Assembly (NCBI GenBank): GCA_905181625.1
Contig: CAJIYJ010000004.1
Span: forward strand, 1-64,000
From: an uncultured Flavobacteriaceae bacterium
GTDB lineage: Bacteria; Bacteroidota; Bacteroidia; Flavobacteriales; Flavobacteriaceae
Direction of reading: 5' to 3'
Length of the DNA stretch: 64,000 nt
Shown: positions 8,094 to 16,751 of the stretch, piece after piece
Layout of the letters: the number at the start of each line of letters is the position of its first letter
Position numbering within the stretch: the first letter of the stretch is position 1
Notes under the pieces: model-generated
What the model saw: only the letters and a program-made list of their open reading frames with translations
Database searches by the model: none
Told to the model about the DNA's origin: nothing
Made by a program: the position numbers and the translations under genes

Positions 8094-8732
8094 TTAAAGA
8101 TTTTCAATGTAATAATTTTTATAATCATCTTTTTCAAAGACAAAGGAGTTGCTGTTTAGTTCTGGGTTGTAAATTATTTTCTTGACATTTAATATTGTTT
8201 TTGTTTTGTTTTTTCCAATTTCAATTAGTTTTGAAATATTATTTTCATCAATATCAACACCTAATAAAAGATGACTTATTTCAGAATTTAAATCAATTGG
8301 GATAAGTTTGATAAATTGAATTCTATCGTTATAATTAATTTCTAGCTTATCCCATATTAATAAATAACCTTTTCTATAAAACTTAAGTAATTGTGAAGGT
8401 TTAATTGTTTGTCCCCCTTCGTCTTCTACACTTGAAATTATTATTTCTTCATTTTCATCAATAATTGTATATATGTTTTTTGAATCACAAATTTGTTTAA
8501 TACCCATGAAATTTAACAGATAATTATCTTCATTTATGATTACGGATCCTTCTGAATCTTGATTTATTCCTTCTAACTTGTTTTCTAAAGTGTAGGTGAA
8601 TTCAATTTGATAACTTTTTGCATTATCAATTTTTTCTGAAATTTTATTTAATAATTTCTCAGCCTTAATATCATTCTGTCCTCTTATTGTTAAAAACATA
8701 AATAACGATATAATAAATAAAATTTTTTTCAT
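8094..8732 (-). CDS. lolA: Outer membrane lipoprotein carrier protein LolA family
   Basis: A 212-residue protein with an N-terminal signal peptide (KKILFIISLFMFLTIRG) and a LolA-like half-barrel: AEKLLNKISEKIDNAKSYQIEF near 25-46, GSVIINEDNYLLNF, and KLIEIGKNKTKTIL. LolA carries outer-membrane lipoproteins across the periplasm; Bacteroidota versions are divergent but widely annotated this way. The start ATG overlaps the ftsK stop as TAATG (one base shared), so translation is probably coupled. The position between ftsK and an LptFG permease is a common arrangement in flavobacteria. Confidence 0.82.
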   Translation of the reverse strand: MKKILFIISLFMFLTIRGQNDIKAEKLLNKISEKIDNAKSYQIEFTYTLENKLEGINQDSEGSVIINEDNYLLNFMGIKQICDSKNIYTIIDENEEIIISSVEDEGGQTIKPSQLLKFYRKGYLLIWDKLEINYNDRIQFIKLIPIDLNSEISHLLLGVDIDENNISKLIEIGKNKTKTILNVKKIIYNPELNSNSFVFEKDDYKNYYIENL

Positions 8733-11092
8733 TAATTATTTGTTTCGTTTTCTAAAAAGGTGTTTAAAGAGGCTAAATCAGGAATTATTACTAATCTAGG
8801 TTTGCTTCCTTCAAATCCACCAACTATGCCAGCAGCTTCTAATTGATCTATTATTCTTCCTGCTCTATTGTATCCTAACTTCATTTTTCTTTGAAGAAGT
8901 GAGGCTGATCCCTGTTGTGCGATTACTATTACTTCCGCGGCTTCTTTGAACAATGCATCTCTATCATCAATATTATTATCCATTGAGTTAGAACTTTCTT
9001 CTCCTATATATTCTGGTAACTCATAAGCTGTTGCATAAGCTTTTTGTGAACCAATAAAATCAGTTATTTTTTGAATTTCAGGTGTGTCTACAAAAGCACA
9101 TTGAATTCTTATTAGTTCATTACCTTGTGTATATAACATATCTCCACGACCAATTAATTGATCTGCTCCGCCACTATCTAAAATTGTTCTTGAGTCGATT
9201 TTTGAAGTTACTCTAAAAGCTATTCTAGCAGGAAAATTAGCTTTAATAATTCCAGTTATAACATTTACAGAAGGTCTTTGAGTAGCTATAATTAAATGTA
9301 TTCCAACAGCACGAGCTAATTGAGCTAATCTAGCTATTGGTGTTTCGACCTCTTTTCCAGCAGTCATTATTAGGTCTGCAAACTCATCTATAATTAAGAC
9401 TATATAAGGTAAAAAGACATTTCCAGAATCTGGGTTTAATTTTCTTTGTTTAAATTTAGTATTGTATTCTTTTATGTTTCTACACAATGCATTTTTAAGC
9501 ATTTCGTAACGATTATCCATTTCTATACAAAGTGAATTCAAAGTATTTATTACAGCTTTGTTATCAGTTATAATAGCTTCTTCAGTATCTGGTAATTTAG
9601 CTAGATAATGTCTTTCTATTTTATTAAAAAGTGTCAATTCGACTTTCTTTGGATCTACTAAAACAAATTTAACTTCAGATGGGTGCTTCTTATATAATAA
9701 AGAGGTTAACACTGCATTTAAACCTACAGATTTTCCTTGACCAGTCGCGCCAGCCATTAATAAATGAGGCATTTTTGCCAAATCAACCACATATGATTCA
9801 TTACTAATTGTTTTCCCTAACACTAAGGGAAGTTCCATTTCAGATTCTTGAAAGTTTTTCGAAGAAACTACCGAACGCATTGAAACAATTGTAGAATTTT
9901 TATTAGGAACTTCTATTCCAATAGTTCCTTTTCCCGGAATAGGGGCTATGATTCTAATTCCTAATGCAGATAAGGACAAAGCTATATCATCTTCTAAGTT
10001 TTTTATTTTTGAAATTCTAACTCCAGCTTCTGGGACTATTTCATATAGTGTAACTGTAGGACCTATTGTGGCTTTTATTTGATCTATTTCTATTTTGTAA
10101 TTTTTTAAAGTTTCAATTATCTTTTCTTTATTTTCTTCTAATTCCTCTTCGTTTATTGTTATTACTCCTCCGTTGTCGTAATCTTTTAGCAGCTCAATGG
10201 ATGGTGATTGAAAGTTTTTAAGTTCTAGTGTATGATCATATTCACCGAATTTTTTCACTAAATTCTTTGCAATAGAATCTTCATCTAAAGTTTCTTCTGT
10301 TTCATTAGTCTCAATTTCGATTTCAATTTTATCATCACTTTTTGATTCTACTTTTGATTTAGTTTTATTAATTGAGGAAAAGTTTTCTATTGTTGGTTTT
10401 AATTCTTCTTTTTTAATTTCAAATTTTGATTTAGATTCTGAATCTAGAGTTGTTTCATTCTTAACAATTTCTTTTTCAAATTGGTTATTATCATCATTAA
10501 TATCAAATGATATTTTGTTTTTTAACCAAAGTTTTTTAAGCCAATTATAAGTTTTTTCAGGTGTCAACTTAATTCTAACTACTAAGTATGTAAACAGACC
10601 AAATACTAATATTGAAATGATGCCAATTTCACCAATGTATATAGAAATGAATTCAGTCATTTCATATCCAATTGACCCAGCTAGAAGTTTGTTTTCAAAA
10701 AAGTGTCCAAAGAAAAATGAAAACCAAATTATCATTAAAACTCCCCAGATCCATTTATTAATAAGTTTTTTAGAATTTGCTCCAACAAAATATGAAAGTC
10801 CAGTAATTAATAATAATATTGAAAATATAAAAGAAGCTATTCCAAACATTCTATATATTAAAAAGTGGCTTAGTATGGCTCCAAATTTTTTTGCAATATT
10901 TACAGAATCAATATCTTTATCAAAGAAATTTTCAAGATCAGATTGGTCAATCCTCCAAGTATTAAAATAAGACAATAAAGAAGCGAAAGTTAGTATTGAA
11001 AACAAAATCAAAAAAACACCTAACATTATCTGTTGACTACGACTCAATATGAGTGATTCTTTAAGTTTCAATTTGTTACTGTTTTTAGTCAT
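8732..11092 (-). CDS. ftsK: DNA translocase FtsK/SpoIIIE
   Basis: This 786-residue protein has four to five N-terminal membrane helices (about 20-175), an acidic, low-complexity linker (about 200-300), the alpha/beta DNA motor and a C-terminal gamma winged helix. Walker A is GATGQGKS at 448-455; Walker B is IVLIIDEFADL; the ARAVGIHLIIATQRPSV motif is characteristic. The gamma domain (GSASLLQRKMKLGYNRAGRIIDQL) is the part that reads KOPS-type polar DNA signals. It pumps chromosomal DNA through the division septum and activates XerCD dimer resolution. It is first in its operon; a TACTTTTG box lies 13 bases upstream of the ATG. Confidence 0.95.
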   Translation of the reverse strand: MTKNSNKLKLKESLILSRSQQIMLGVFLILFSILTFASLLSYFNTWRIDQSDLENFFDKDIDSVNIAKKFGAILSHFLIYRMFGIASFIFSILLLITGLSYFVGANSKKLINKWIWGVLMIIWFSFFFGHFFENKLLAGSIGYEMTEFISIYIGEIGIISILVFGLFTYLVVRIKLTPEKTYNWLKKLWLKNKISFDINDDNNQFEKEIVKNETTLDSESKSKFEIKKEELKPTIENFSSINKTKSKVESKSDDKIEIEIETNETEETLDEDSIAKNLVKKFGEYDHTLELKNFQSPSIELLKDYDNGGVITINEEELEENKEKIIETLKNYKIEIDQIKATIGPTVTLYEIVPEAGVRISKIKNLEDDIALSLSALGIRIIAPIPGKGTIGIEVPNKNSTIVSMRSVVSSKNFQESEMELPLVLGKTISNESYVVDLAKMPHLLMAGATGQGKSVGLNAVLTSLLYKKHPSEVKFVLVDPKKVELTLFNKIERHYLAKLPDTEEAIITDNKAVINTLNSLCIEMDNRYEMLKNALCRNIKEYNTKFKQRKLNPDSGNVFLPYIVLIIDEFADLIMTAGKEVETPIARLAQLARAVGIHLIIATQRPSVNVITGIIKANFPARIAFRVTSKIDSRTILDSGGADQLIGRGDMLYTQGNELIRIQCAFVDTPEIQKITDFIGSQKAYATAYELPEYIGEESSNSMDNNIDDRDALFKEAAEVIVIAQQGSASLLQRKMKLGYNRAGRIIDQLEAAGIVGGFEGSKPRLVIIPDLASLNTFLENETNN

Positions 11093-11105
11093 AAGTAGAG
11101 TATAA

Positions 11106-11113
11106 CAAAAGTA
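11106..11113 (-). promoter_or_regulatory. Candidate -7 box for ftsK operon
   Basis: The minus strand reads TACTTTTG (complement of 11106-11113), matching TAnnTTTG, 13 bases upstream of the ftsK ATG. No clear TTG lies about 20 bases further upstream, so only the -7 half is supported. Confidence 0.4.
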
Positions 11114-11133
11114 AAGATTTATATTTAAAGATA

Positions 11134-12600
11134 TTACGCTATTTTACTATCTAGTTTTTTTATTTTAATATTTAAAGCAGCAAAAAATAGAGTCATAAAA
11201 AAACTAAGCCAGTTAAAAATAGCATAAATAAAATAATCAAACACACTTACTCCTAACACACTTGATTGATAAGCCCCACAAGTATTCCAGGGAATTAATA
11301 CAGATGTGACTGTTCCAGTATCTTCAAGTGTTCTACTCAAATTTTCTGGAGCTAGATTTTTATCCCTATAGGCTTTTGAAAACATTTTACCAGGTATTAC
11401 TATTGACAAATATTGATCAGATGCAGTTAGGTTAAGCACTAAACAACTTCCTGCTGTGCTAGCGAACAATGAAAACGTAGACTTACCTAACTCCAAAAGA
11501 GAGTTGCTTATTTTGTTTAAAGATCCAATTGCTTCCATAATACCTCCAAATACCATTGCACAAATTACAAGCCATATTGTATTAAGCATGCCTTTCATTC
11601 CCCCGCTAGTAAATAAATCATTTAAATCAGGATTCCCAGATTCTATAGATGTATCAACTGTGATAGCATTCAAAATTGAAACATATGCACCTTTTATTGT
11701 TAATGTACTAGATCCAGAAATTTGCTTTAGAATTTCAGGTTGAAAAATCACAGCAAATACTGCTCCTAATATTGTACCGATAAATAGAGCTATTAAAGGA
11801 GGAGTTTTTTTAAATATCATAAAAATCACAATAATTGGTACAATAAAAACTAAAGGATTTATATTAAAGGTATTACTGATGGTATTAATTAAAACTTCAT
11901 TATTTGTAGGTCCTGTTGATACAACAAAGAAGTTTATTATTATAAACACAACTAAGGTTATAATAATTGTTGGAACCGTTGTAAGAGTTAAGTATTTAAT
12001 GTGAGTAAACAGATCAGATCCTGAAATTGCAGGAGCTAGATTTGTCGTATCACTTAAAGGAGATAGCTTATCTCCAAAATATGCTCCTGAAATAATCGCT
12101 CCTGCTGCCATTCCTGTAGGTATGCCAATAGCTTTAGATATACCAATTAGTGCTATTCCAACAGTTGCAGATGTAGTCCAACTACTCCCTGTGGCCAGAG
12201 AAATTATTGCACATATAACTAAGCAAGATGGTAAAAAAATTGAGGGGTGAAGAATTTTTAAACCATAGTATATCATTGATGGTATAATTCCACTAATTAA
12301 CCATGTTCCTGAAAGTGCTCCAACAAATAACAATATCAATATAGCTCCTGTTATTGACTTTAAATTCAAAGACACAACATTAATCATAGATTTAAACTCA
12401 ATACCTTTCTTAAGGCCTATAACTGTGGCTATAGCTGCTCCAATTAATAAAGTAAATTGATTTGATCCGCTCATAGCTTCATCACCATAAACGTTAACAT
12501 TATATGCTAATAAAATAACTAAAAGAATTACCGGAGTAAGTGCTTCAAATAAAGTAATATTATAATTTATATCACTTGTATTACTGGGTTTTTTCATCAT
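11134..12600 (-). CDS. nhaC: Na+/H+ antiporter NhaC family protein
   Basis: The protein is about 488 residues from the ATG at 12600 (a second Met directly follows at 12597), with roughly 11-12 membrane helices. Family hallmarks are the glycine-rich GSSWTTSATVGIALIGI segment, the GAYFGDKLSPLSDTTNLAP motif (antiporter signature, about residues 190-208) and the late TASDQYLSIVIPGKMF and LEDTGTVTSVLIPWNTCGAYQ motifs. NhaC-type carriers exchange Na+ for H+ and support Na+/pH homeostasis in marine bacteria. The open frame extends to a Met at 12699, but that would add an Ile/Phe-rich stretch overlapping the lpd start, so 12600 is preferred. Exact substrate (Na+, or organic ion exchange as in MleN) is not certain. 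Confidence 0.88.
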   Translation of the reverse strand: MMKKPSNTSDINYNITLFEALTPVILLVILLAYNVNVYGDEAMSGSNQFTLLIGAAIATVIGLKKGIEFKSMINVVSLNLKSITGAILILLFVGALSGTWLISGIIPSMIYYGLKILHPSIFLPSCLVICAIISLATGSSWTTSATVGIALIGISKAIGIPTGMAAGAIISGAYFGDKLSPLSDTTNLAPAISGSDLFTHIKYLTLTTVPTIIITLVVFIIINFFVVSTGPTNNEVLINTISNTFNINPLVFIVPIIVIFMIFKKTPPLIALFIGTILGAVFAVIFQPEILKQISGSSTLTIKGAYVSILNAITVDTSIESGNPDLNDLFTSGGMKGMLNTIWLVICAMVFGGIMEAIGSLNKISNSLLELGKSTFSLFASTAGSCLVLNLTASDQYLSIVIPGKMFSKAYRDKNLAPENLSRTLEDTGTVTSVLIPWNTCGAYQSSVLGVSVFDYFIYAIFNWLSFFMTLFFAALNIKIKKLDSKIA

Positions 12601-12680
12601 AATGCTAATATATGATTTACTTATAAAAAATAATTCAATTTTTAATCTAATGATTATAATAAAAAAAATAAAAACATTTG

Positions 12681-12688
12681 TACTTTTG
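12681..12688 (+). promoter_or_regulatory. Candidate -7 box of lpd
   Basis: TACTTTTG matches TAnnTTTG and ends ten bases before the lpd ATG at 12699. The upstream -33 TTG is not obvious in the AT-only stretch before it. Confidence 0.45.
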
Positions 12689-12698
12689 AAAAAAAACA

Positions 12699-14102
12699 AT
12701 GGGTCAATTTGATGTTGTAATTATAGGATCTGGACCAGGTGGCTACGTGTGCGCCATTAGATGTGCTCAGTTAGGTATGAAAACTGCTTTGATTGAAAAG
12801 TACAATACTTTAGGAGGAACTTGTTTAAATGTAGGTTGTATTCCCTCAAAATCTCTTTTAGATTCATCTCATCACTATTATGATGCATTAAAACACTTTG
12901 ATTCTCATGGAATAACTATTGACGGTGAATTAAAAGTTGATCTAAAAAAAATGATTTCAAGAAAAGATTCTGTAGTGGATCAAACTACAAAGGGAATAGA
13001 CTTTTTGATGTCTAAAAACAACATAACTGTTTACAAAGGATTAGGGTCATTTGTTGATTCTAAAAAAATAAATATTTGTAATGATGGAAATAATTTACAA
13101 ATATCTTATAAATCTGCAGTAATTGCTACTGGCTCTAAGCCATCTTCCCTGCCTTTTGCTAAAATTGATAAAGATAGAGTTATCACTTCTACTGAAGCTT
13201 TAAAACTTAAAGAGATTCCAAAAAAGCTTATCGTAATTGGAGGAGGAGTAATAGGGCTAGAGTTAGGTCAGGTTTACAATAGGTTAGGTTCTGAAGTTTC
13301 AGTAATTGAATATTCAGATACTATAACTCCTTTTATGGATTCTTCAGTATCGAAAGAATTAATAAGAATTTTCAAGAAACAAAAAATAAAATTTTATTTA
13401 TCTCACAAGGTATTTGATGTTAGTTCTTCTGGAGATTCTGTAACTGTTCAAGCTAAAGATAGTGACGGAAATGAATTAAATTTTAATGGTGATTATTGTT
13501 TAGTTTCAGTTGGAAGAAAACCTTATACTGATGGATTAAACCTTGATTCTATAGGAGTAAATATAAACAACAAGGGACAGATAGAAGTAAATGACAAACT
13601 ACAAACTAGTCAAAATAATATTTATGCAATAGGTGATGTAATTAAAGGTCCAATGCTTGCTCATAAAGCTGAAGAAGAAGGAGTCCTAGTTGCAGAAATA
13701 CTTGCAAATCAAAAACCTCATATAAACTATAATTTAATCCCTAATGTTATTTATACTTGGCCTGAAGTTGCTTCTGTTGGAAAGACTGAAGAACAGTTGA
13801 CTCAAATGGGTGTTTCTTTTAAAAAAGGTCAATTTCCTATGCGAGCTCTAGGTCGAGCAAGAGCTAGTATGGATTTGGATGGTTTTGTAAAAATTTTAGC
13901 AGATAGTAAAACAGATGAAGTCTTAGGTGTTCATATAATAGGAGCTAGAGCAGCAGATTTAATTGCTGAAGCAGTTACGGCTATGGAATTTAGAGCCTCA
14001 GCCGAAGATATAGCTAGAATGAGCCATTCTCACCCTACTTATGCAGAAGCTATAAAAGAGGCAGCTTTAGCTGCTACTGAAAACAGAGCAATTCATATGT
14101 AA
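12699..14102 (+). CDS. lpd: Dihydrolipoyl dehydrogenase (E3)
   Basis: A 467-residue flavoprotein of normal length that reoxidises dihydrolipoamide with NAD+ for the pyruvate, 2-oxoglutarate and branched-chain dehydrogenase complexes. FAD-binding IGSGPGGY is at 9-16; the redox disulfide is in GGTCLNVGC (Cys42 and Cys47); the NAD site IVIGGGVIGLELG is near 178-190; the C-terminal active-site His/Glu pair is in HSHPTYAEAIKEAA. It is a partner for the E1 fusion encoded at 57343-59748, though the E2 is not in the window. Divergent from nhaC with about 100 bases between. Confidence 0.96.
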   Translation: MGQFDVVIIGSGPGGYVCAIRCAQLGMKTALIEKYNTLGGTCLNVGCIPSKSLLDSSHHYYDALKHFDSHGITIDGELKVDLKKMISRKDSVVDQTTKGIDFLMSKNNITVYKGLGSFVDSKKINICNDGNNLQISYKSAVIATGSKPSSLPFAKIDKDRVITSTEALKLKEIPKKLIVIGGGVIGLELGQVYNRLGSEVSVIEYSDTITPFMDSSVSKELIRIFKKQKIKFYLSHKVFDVSSSGDSVTVQAKDSDGNELNFNGDYCLVSVGRKPYTDGLNLDSIGVNINNKGQIEVNDKLQTSQNNIYAIGDVIKGPMLAHKAEEEGVLVAEILANQKPHINYNLIPNVIYTWPEVASVGKTEEQLTQMGVSFKKGQFPMRALGRARASMDLDGFVKILADSKTDEVLGVHIIGARAADLIAEAVTAMEFRASAEDIARMSHSHPTYAEAIKEAALAATENRAIHM

Positions 14103-14143
14103 TTGACAAGAATAGTATTAATGAGCTTTTAAATAACCCTTAA

Positions 14144-15430
14144 TTGACTAGAGTATCAAAATCCTTTAATTTAGAAGATCCTAACTCTTTTAAAAGAAAA
14201 CTATTTAAATGGTCAGGCAATTCAGAAATTTCAGTTTTTTTAAACTCAAATAATTATGAATCTGAGATGAATGAATACGAAGTAATATTAGCTGTAGACC
14301 TTCACTCAGAAACTCCATATACTAAACAAAATTCATTGACCAAATTAGATGATTACATCAATAGAACTAAAGATTGGATTTTTGGATATTTGTCTTACGA
14401 CTTAAAGAATGAATTAGAAAAACTTGAAAGTAAAAATATTGATAGTTTTGTTTTACCAAATTTATTTTTTTTTCAACCAAAAAAAATCTGGCTAGTTTCT
14501 AAGAATTCTGTTGAAGCACTTTATTTGGATGGATCTCAAATTCAGGAAGATTGGATTCAAATTAATAAAATCGTTCCCTTAAATGAATTTTCAAATTCAA
14601 AAAAAATAAAATTAACAAAAAGGTTAAGTGAAAATCAATACCAAAATAAAATTCAACGACTATTAGATCATATTAATAAAGGAGATGTTTATGAAGCTAA
14701 TTATTGTATGGAATGGTTTTCTGAAAATTCTGAAATCATTCCTGCTGAAGTTTATCTTAAATTAAATGAAATTTCTACAACTCCTATGAGTGCTTATTTC
14801 AAAAATAAAAATCTACACCTATTGTCTTCTTCTCCAGAAAGATATATTAAAAGAATCAATGACAGGATTATAAGTCAACCTATAAAAGGTACTTCTAGAA
14901 GAGATGAAAACGACTTGATTGATTCAAAGCTAATGGCAGAATTAAGACTTAATGTTAAAGAAAGGTCAGAAAACATAATGATTGTTGATTTAATACGTAA
15001 TGACCTATCAAGGTTTTCTGTTCCTGGAACAGTTAAAGTTAAAGAGTTGTGTAAAGTATACCCTTTTAAACAAGTTCATCAAATGATATCAACTGTAGAA
15101 TCTGTTGTCGAAACAGACTTAAGTTGTACGGAAATCATAAAGGCTACTTTTCCTATGGGAAGTATGACAGGAGCGCCTAAAGTTAAAGCAATGACTATTA
15201 TCGAAGATTTAGAAGTCTCTACTCGAGGTTTATATAGTGGAGCTTTAGGTTATATAAAACCTTCAGGAAATTTTGATTTTAATGTAGTTATTAGGTCTTT
15301 GATTTACGATACTAACTCAAAATATCTTTCTTTTCATGTTGGAAGCGCTATCACTTCTAAATCAAAAATTTCATGCGAGTATGATGAATGTCTGCTAAAA
15401 GCAGAAGCAATGATTTCAGTATTACAATAG
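14144..15430 (+). CDS. pabB: Aminodeoxychorismate synthase component I
   Basis: This 428-residue chorismate-utilising enzyme makes 4-amino-4-deoxychorismate for folate synthesis, with a PabA amidotransferase partner not seen here. The conserved PIKGT motif at 246-250 has the Lys that distinguishes PabB from anthranilate synthase TrpE (PIAGT). Other family motifs are present: ENIMIVDLIRNDL, FPMGSMTGAPKVKAM, and the terminal DECLLKAEAM. The start is TTG at 14144, directly after an in-frame TAA; the next ATG is 41 codons in and would cut the N-terminal lobe. tilS follows 37 bases downstream. Confidence 0.9.
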   Translation: MTRVSKSFNLEDPNSFKRKLFKWSGNSEISVFLNSNNYESEMNEYEVILAVDLHSETPYTKQNSLTKLDDYINRTKDWIFGYLSYDLKNELEKLESKNIDSFVLPNLFFFQPKKIWLVSKNSVEALYLDGSQIQEDWIQINKIVPLNEFSNSKKIKLTKRLSENQYQNKIQRLLDHINKGDVYEANYCMEWFSENSEIIPAEVYLKLNEISTTPMSAYFKNKNLHLLSSSPERYIKRINDRIISQPIKGTSRRDENDLIDSKLMAELRLNVKERSENIMIVDLIRNDLSRFSVPGTVKVKELCKVYPFKQVHQMISTVESVVETDLSCTEIIKATFPMGSMTGAPKVKAMTIIEDLEVSTRGLYSGALGYIKPSGNFDFNVVIRSLIYDTNSKYLSFHVGSAITSKSKISCEYDECLLKAEAMISVLQ

Positions 15431-15467
15431 TTTTTTTAAATATATTAAAAGCGTAATATTGCTTTAA

Positions 15468-16751
15468 ATGATAGACCATTTTAAAAAACATATTGATAAG
15501 GAATTTCCTTTTTTAAAAAATTCAAAACTACTTGTTTGTGTTAGTGGTGGAGTTGACAGCATGGTTCTCTCAAATCTATTATTACAATTAAATTATAAAA
15601 TTGGAATTGCTCATTGTAATTTTAATTTACGTGGAAATGAAAGTGATTTAGATGAAAAATTCGTTAGAGAATATTCTAAAAAAAATTCTACAGTCTTTCA
15701 TTTTAAATCTTTTACAACTAAATTACCTAAGCATTCTACACAAATGGCTGCTAGAACTTTAAGATATGAGTGGTTTAATGAACTATTAAATTCAGAAAAA
15801 TATGATTTTATTTTAACGGCCCATCATTTAGACGATTCTCTAGAGACATTTATTTTAAATTTAAGTAGAGCATCCGGAATCGAGGGTTTGTTAGGGATTA
15901 AGGCTAATGACAATAATTTAATCCGTCCGCTATTAATTTTTTCAAAAGAACAATTATTAAGTTTTGCATTAAAAAATGATTTAAAATGGAGAGAGGATTC
16001 TTCAAATGTTAAAGACGACTATTTAAGAAATAAAATTAGAAACAATATAATTCCTCAATTGAAAGAATTACATCCAAGTTTTTTATTTCAATCTAAAAAA
16101 TCAATGGATTTTCTAAGAGCTACCAATCAAATTTTAAAAAAATATACGAAAGAATTTAAAAAGAAATATTTTTTAAATATTAATAATGAATTACTGATTT
16201 CTAAAGCTTCACTTGTCAAAACAGCGTCAGATAATTTAATTTTTGAATTATTTAAAGATTACGGTTTTAAAACGCCAAAAGAAATTTTGAGTTTATGTAA
16301 CTCAATTTCAGGAAAAATGATTAATTCAAATTCTCATACTTTATTGAGCAACAGAAACATGTTAATACTTAAGCCAAATAGTCCAGTTGATAATGATATT
16401 TATAATATAGGGCTTGATGGTCTCAAAAACCCTATTGAATTAACTATTTCAAAAGGAGTTTTTAATGAAGATTATAATTCCAAAAAATTATTAATGGACA
16501 TTGATGAAATTGAACTTCCTTTGACTTTGAGAAAATGGAAAAAAGGAGACTTTTTTTACCCTTACGGAATGAATGGAAAAAAAATGATTTCTAAGTATTT
16601 TAAAGACCAAAAAATGTCTTACTTTGAAAAACAAAATCAATGGTTGTTGTGTAGTGGTTCAGATATTCTTTGGATTATTGGCATGAGATTTGATAAAAGA
16701 AGATACAAGACTAAAGATGCTAATATTAAAATTGAATTAAATGAAGTTTAG
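15468..16751 (+). CDS. tilS: tRNA(Ile)-lysidine synthetase
   Basis: A 427-residue enzyme that attaches lysine to C34 of tRNA-Ile(CAU), changing its decoding from AUG to AUA. The PP-loop CVSGGVDSM is at 24-32, followed by HCNFNLRGNESDLDE and AARTLRYEWF, and LTAHHLDDSLETFILNLSRASG. The N-terminal catalytic domain covers about 1-220; the C-terminal third has the TilS_C-like LRKWKKGDFFYPYGMNGKKMISKYFKDQK. Essential in most bacteria. Its 3' end overlaps the DsbD-like gene by 11 bases. Confidence 0.95.
   Translation: MIDHFKKHIDKEFPFLKNSKLLVCVSGGVDSMVLSNLLLQLNYKIGIAHCNFNLRGNESDLDEKFVREYSKKNSTVFHFKSFTTKLPKHSTQMAARTLRYEWFNELLNSEKYDFILTAHHLDDSLETFILNLSRASGIEGLLGIKANDNNLIRPLLIFSKEQLLSFALKNDLKWREDSSNVKDDYLRNKIRNNIIPQLKELHPSFLFQSKKSMDFLRATNQILKKYTKEFKKKYFLNINNELLISKASLVKTASDNLIFELFKDYGFKTPKEILSLCNSISGKMINSNSHTLLSNRNMLILKPNSPVDNDIYNIGLDGLKNPIELTISKGVFNEDYNSKKLLMDIDEIELPLTLRKWKKGDFFYPYGMNGKKMISKYFKDQKMSYFEKQNQWLLCSGSDILWIIGMRFDKRRYKTKDANIKIELNEV

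Noticed and set aside
12601-12699. Start of nhaC at 12699
   Set aside because: The extra N-terminus is an Ile/Phe-rich translation of AT-rich DNA that overlaps the lpd start region and promoter; Met at 12600 is more likely.
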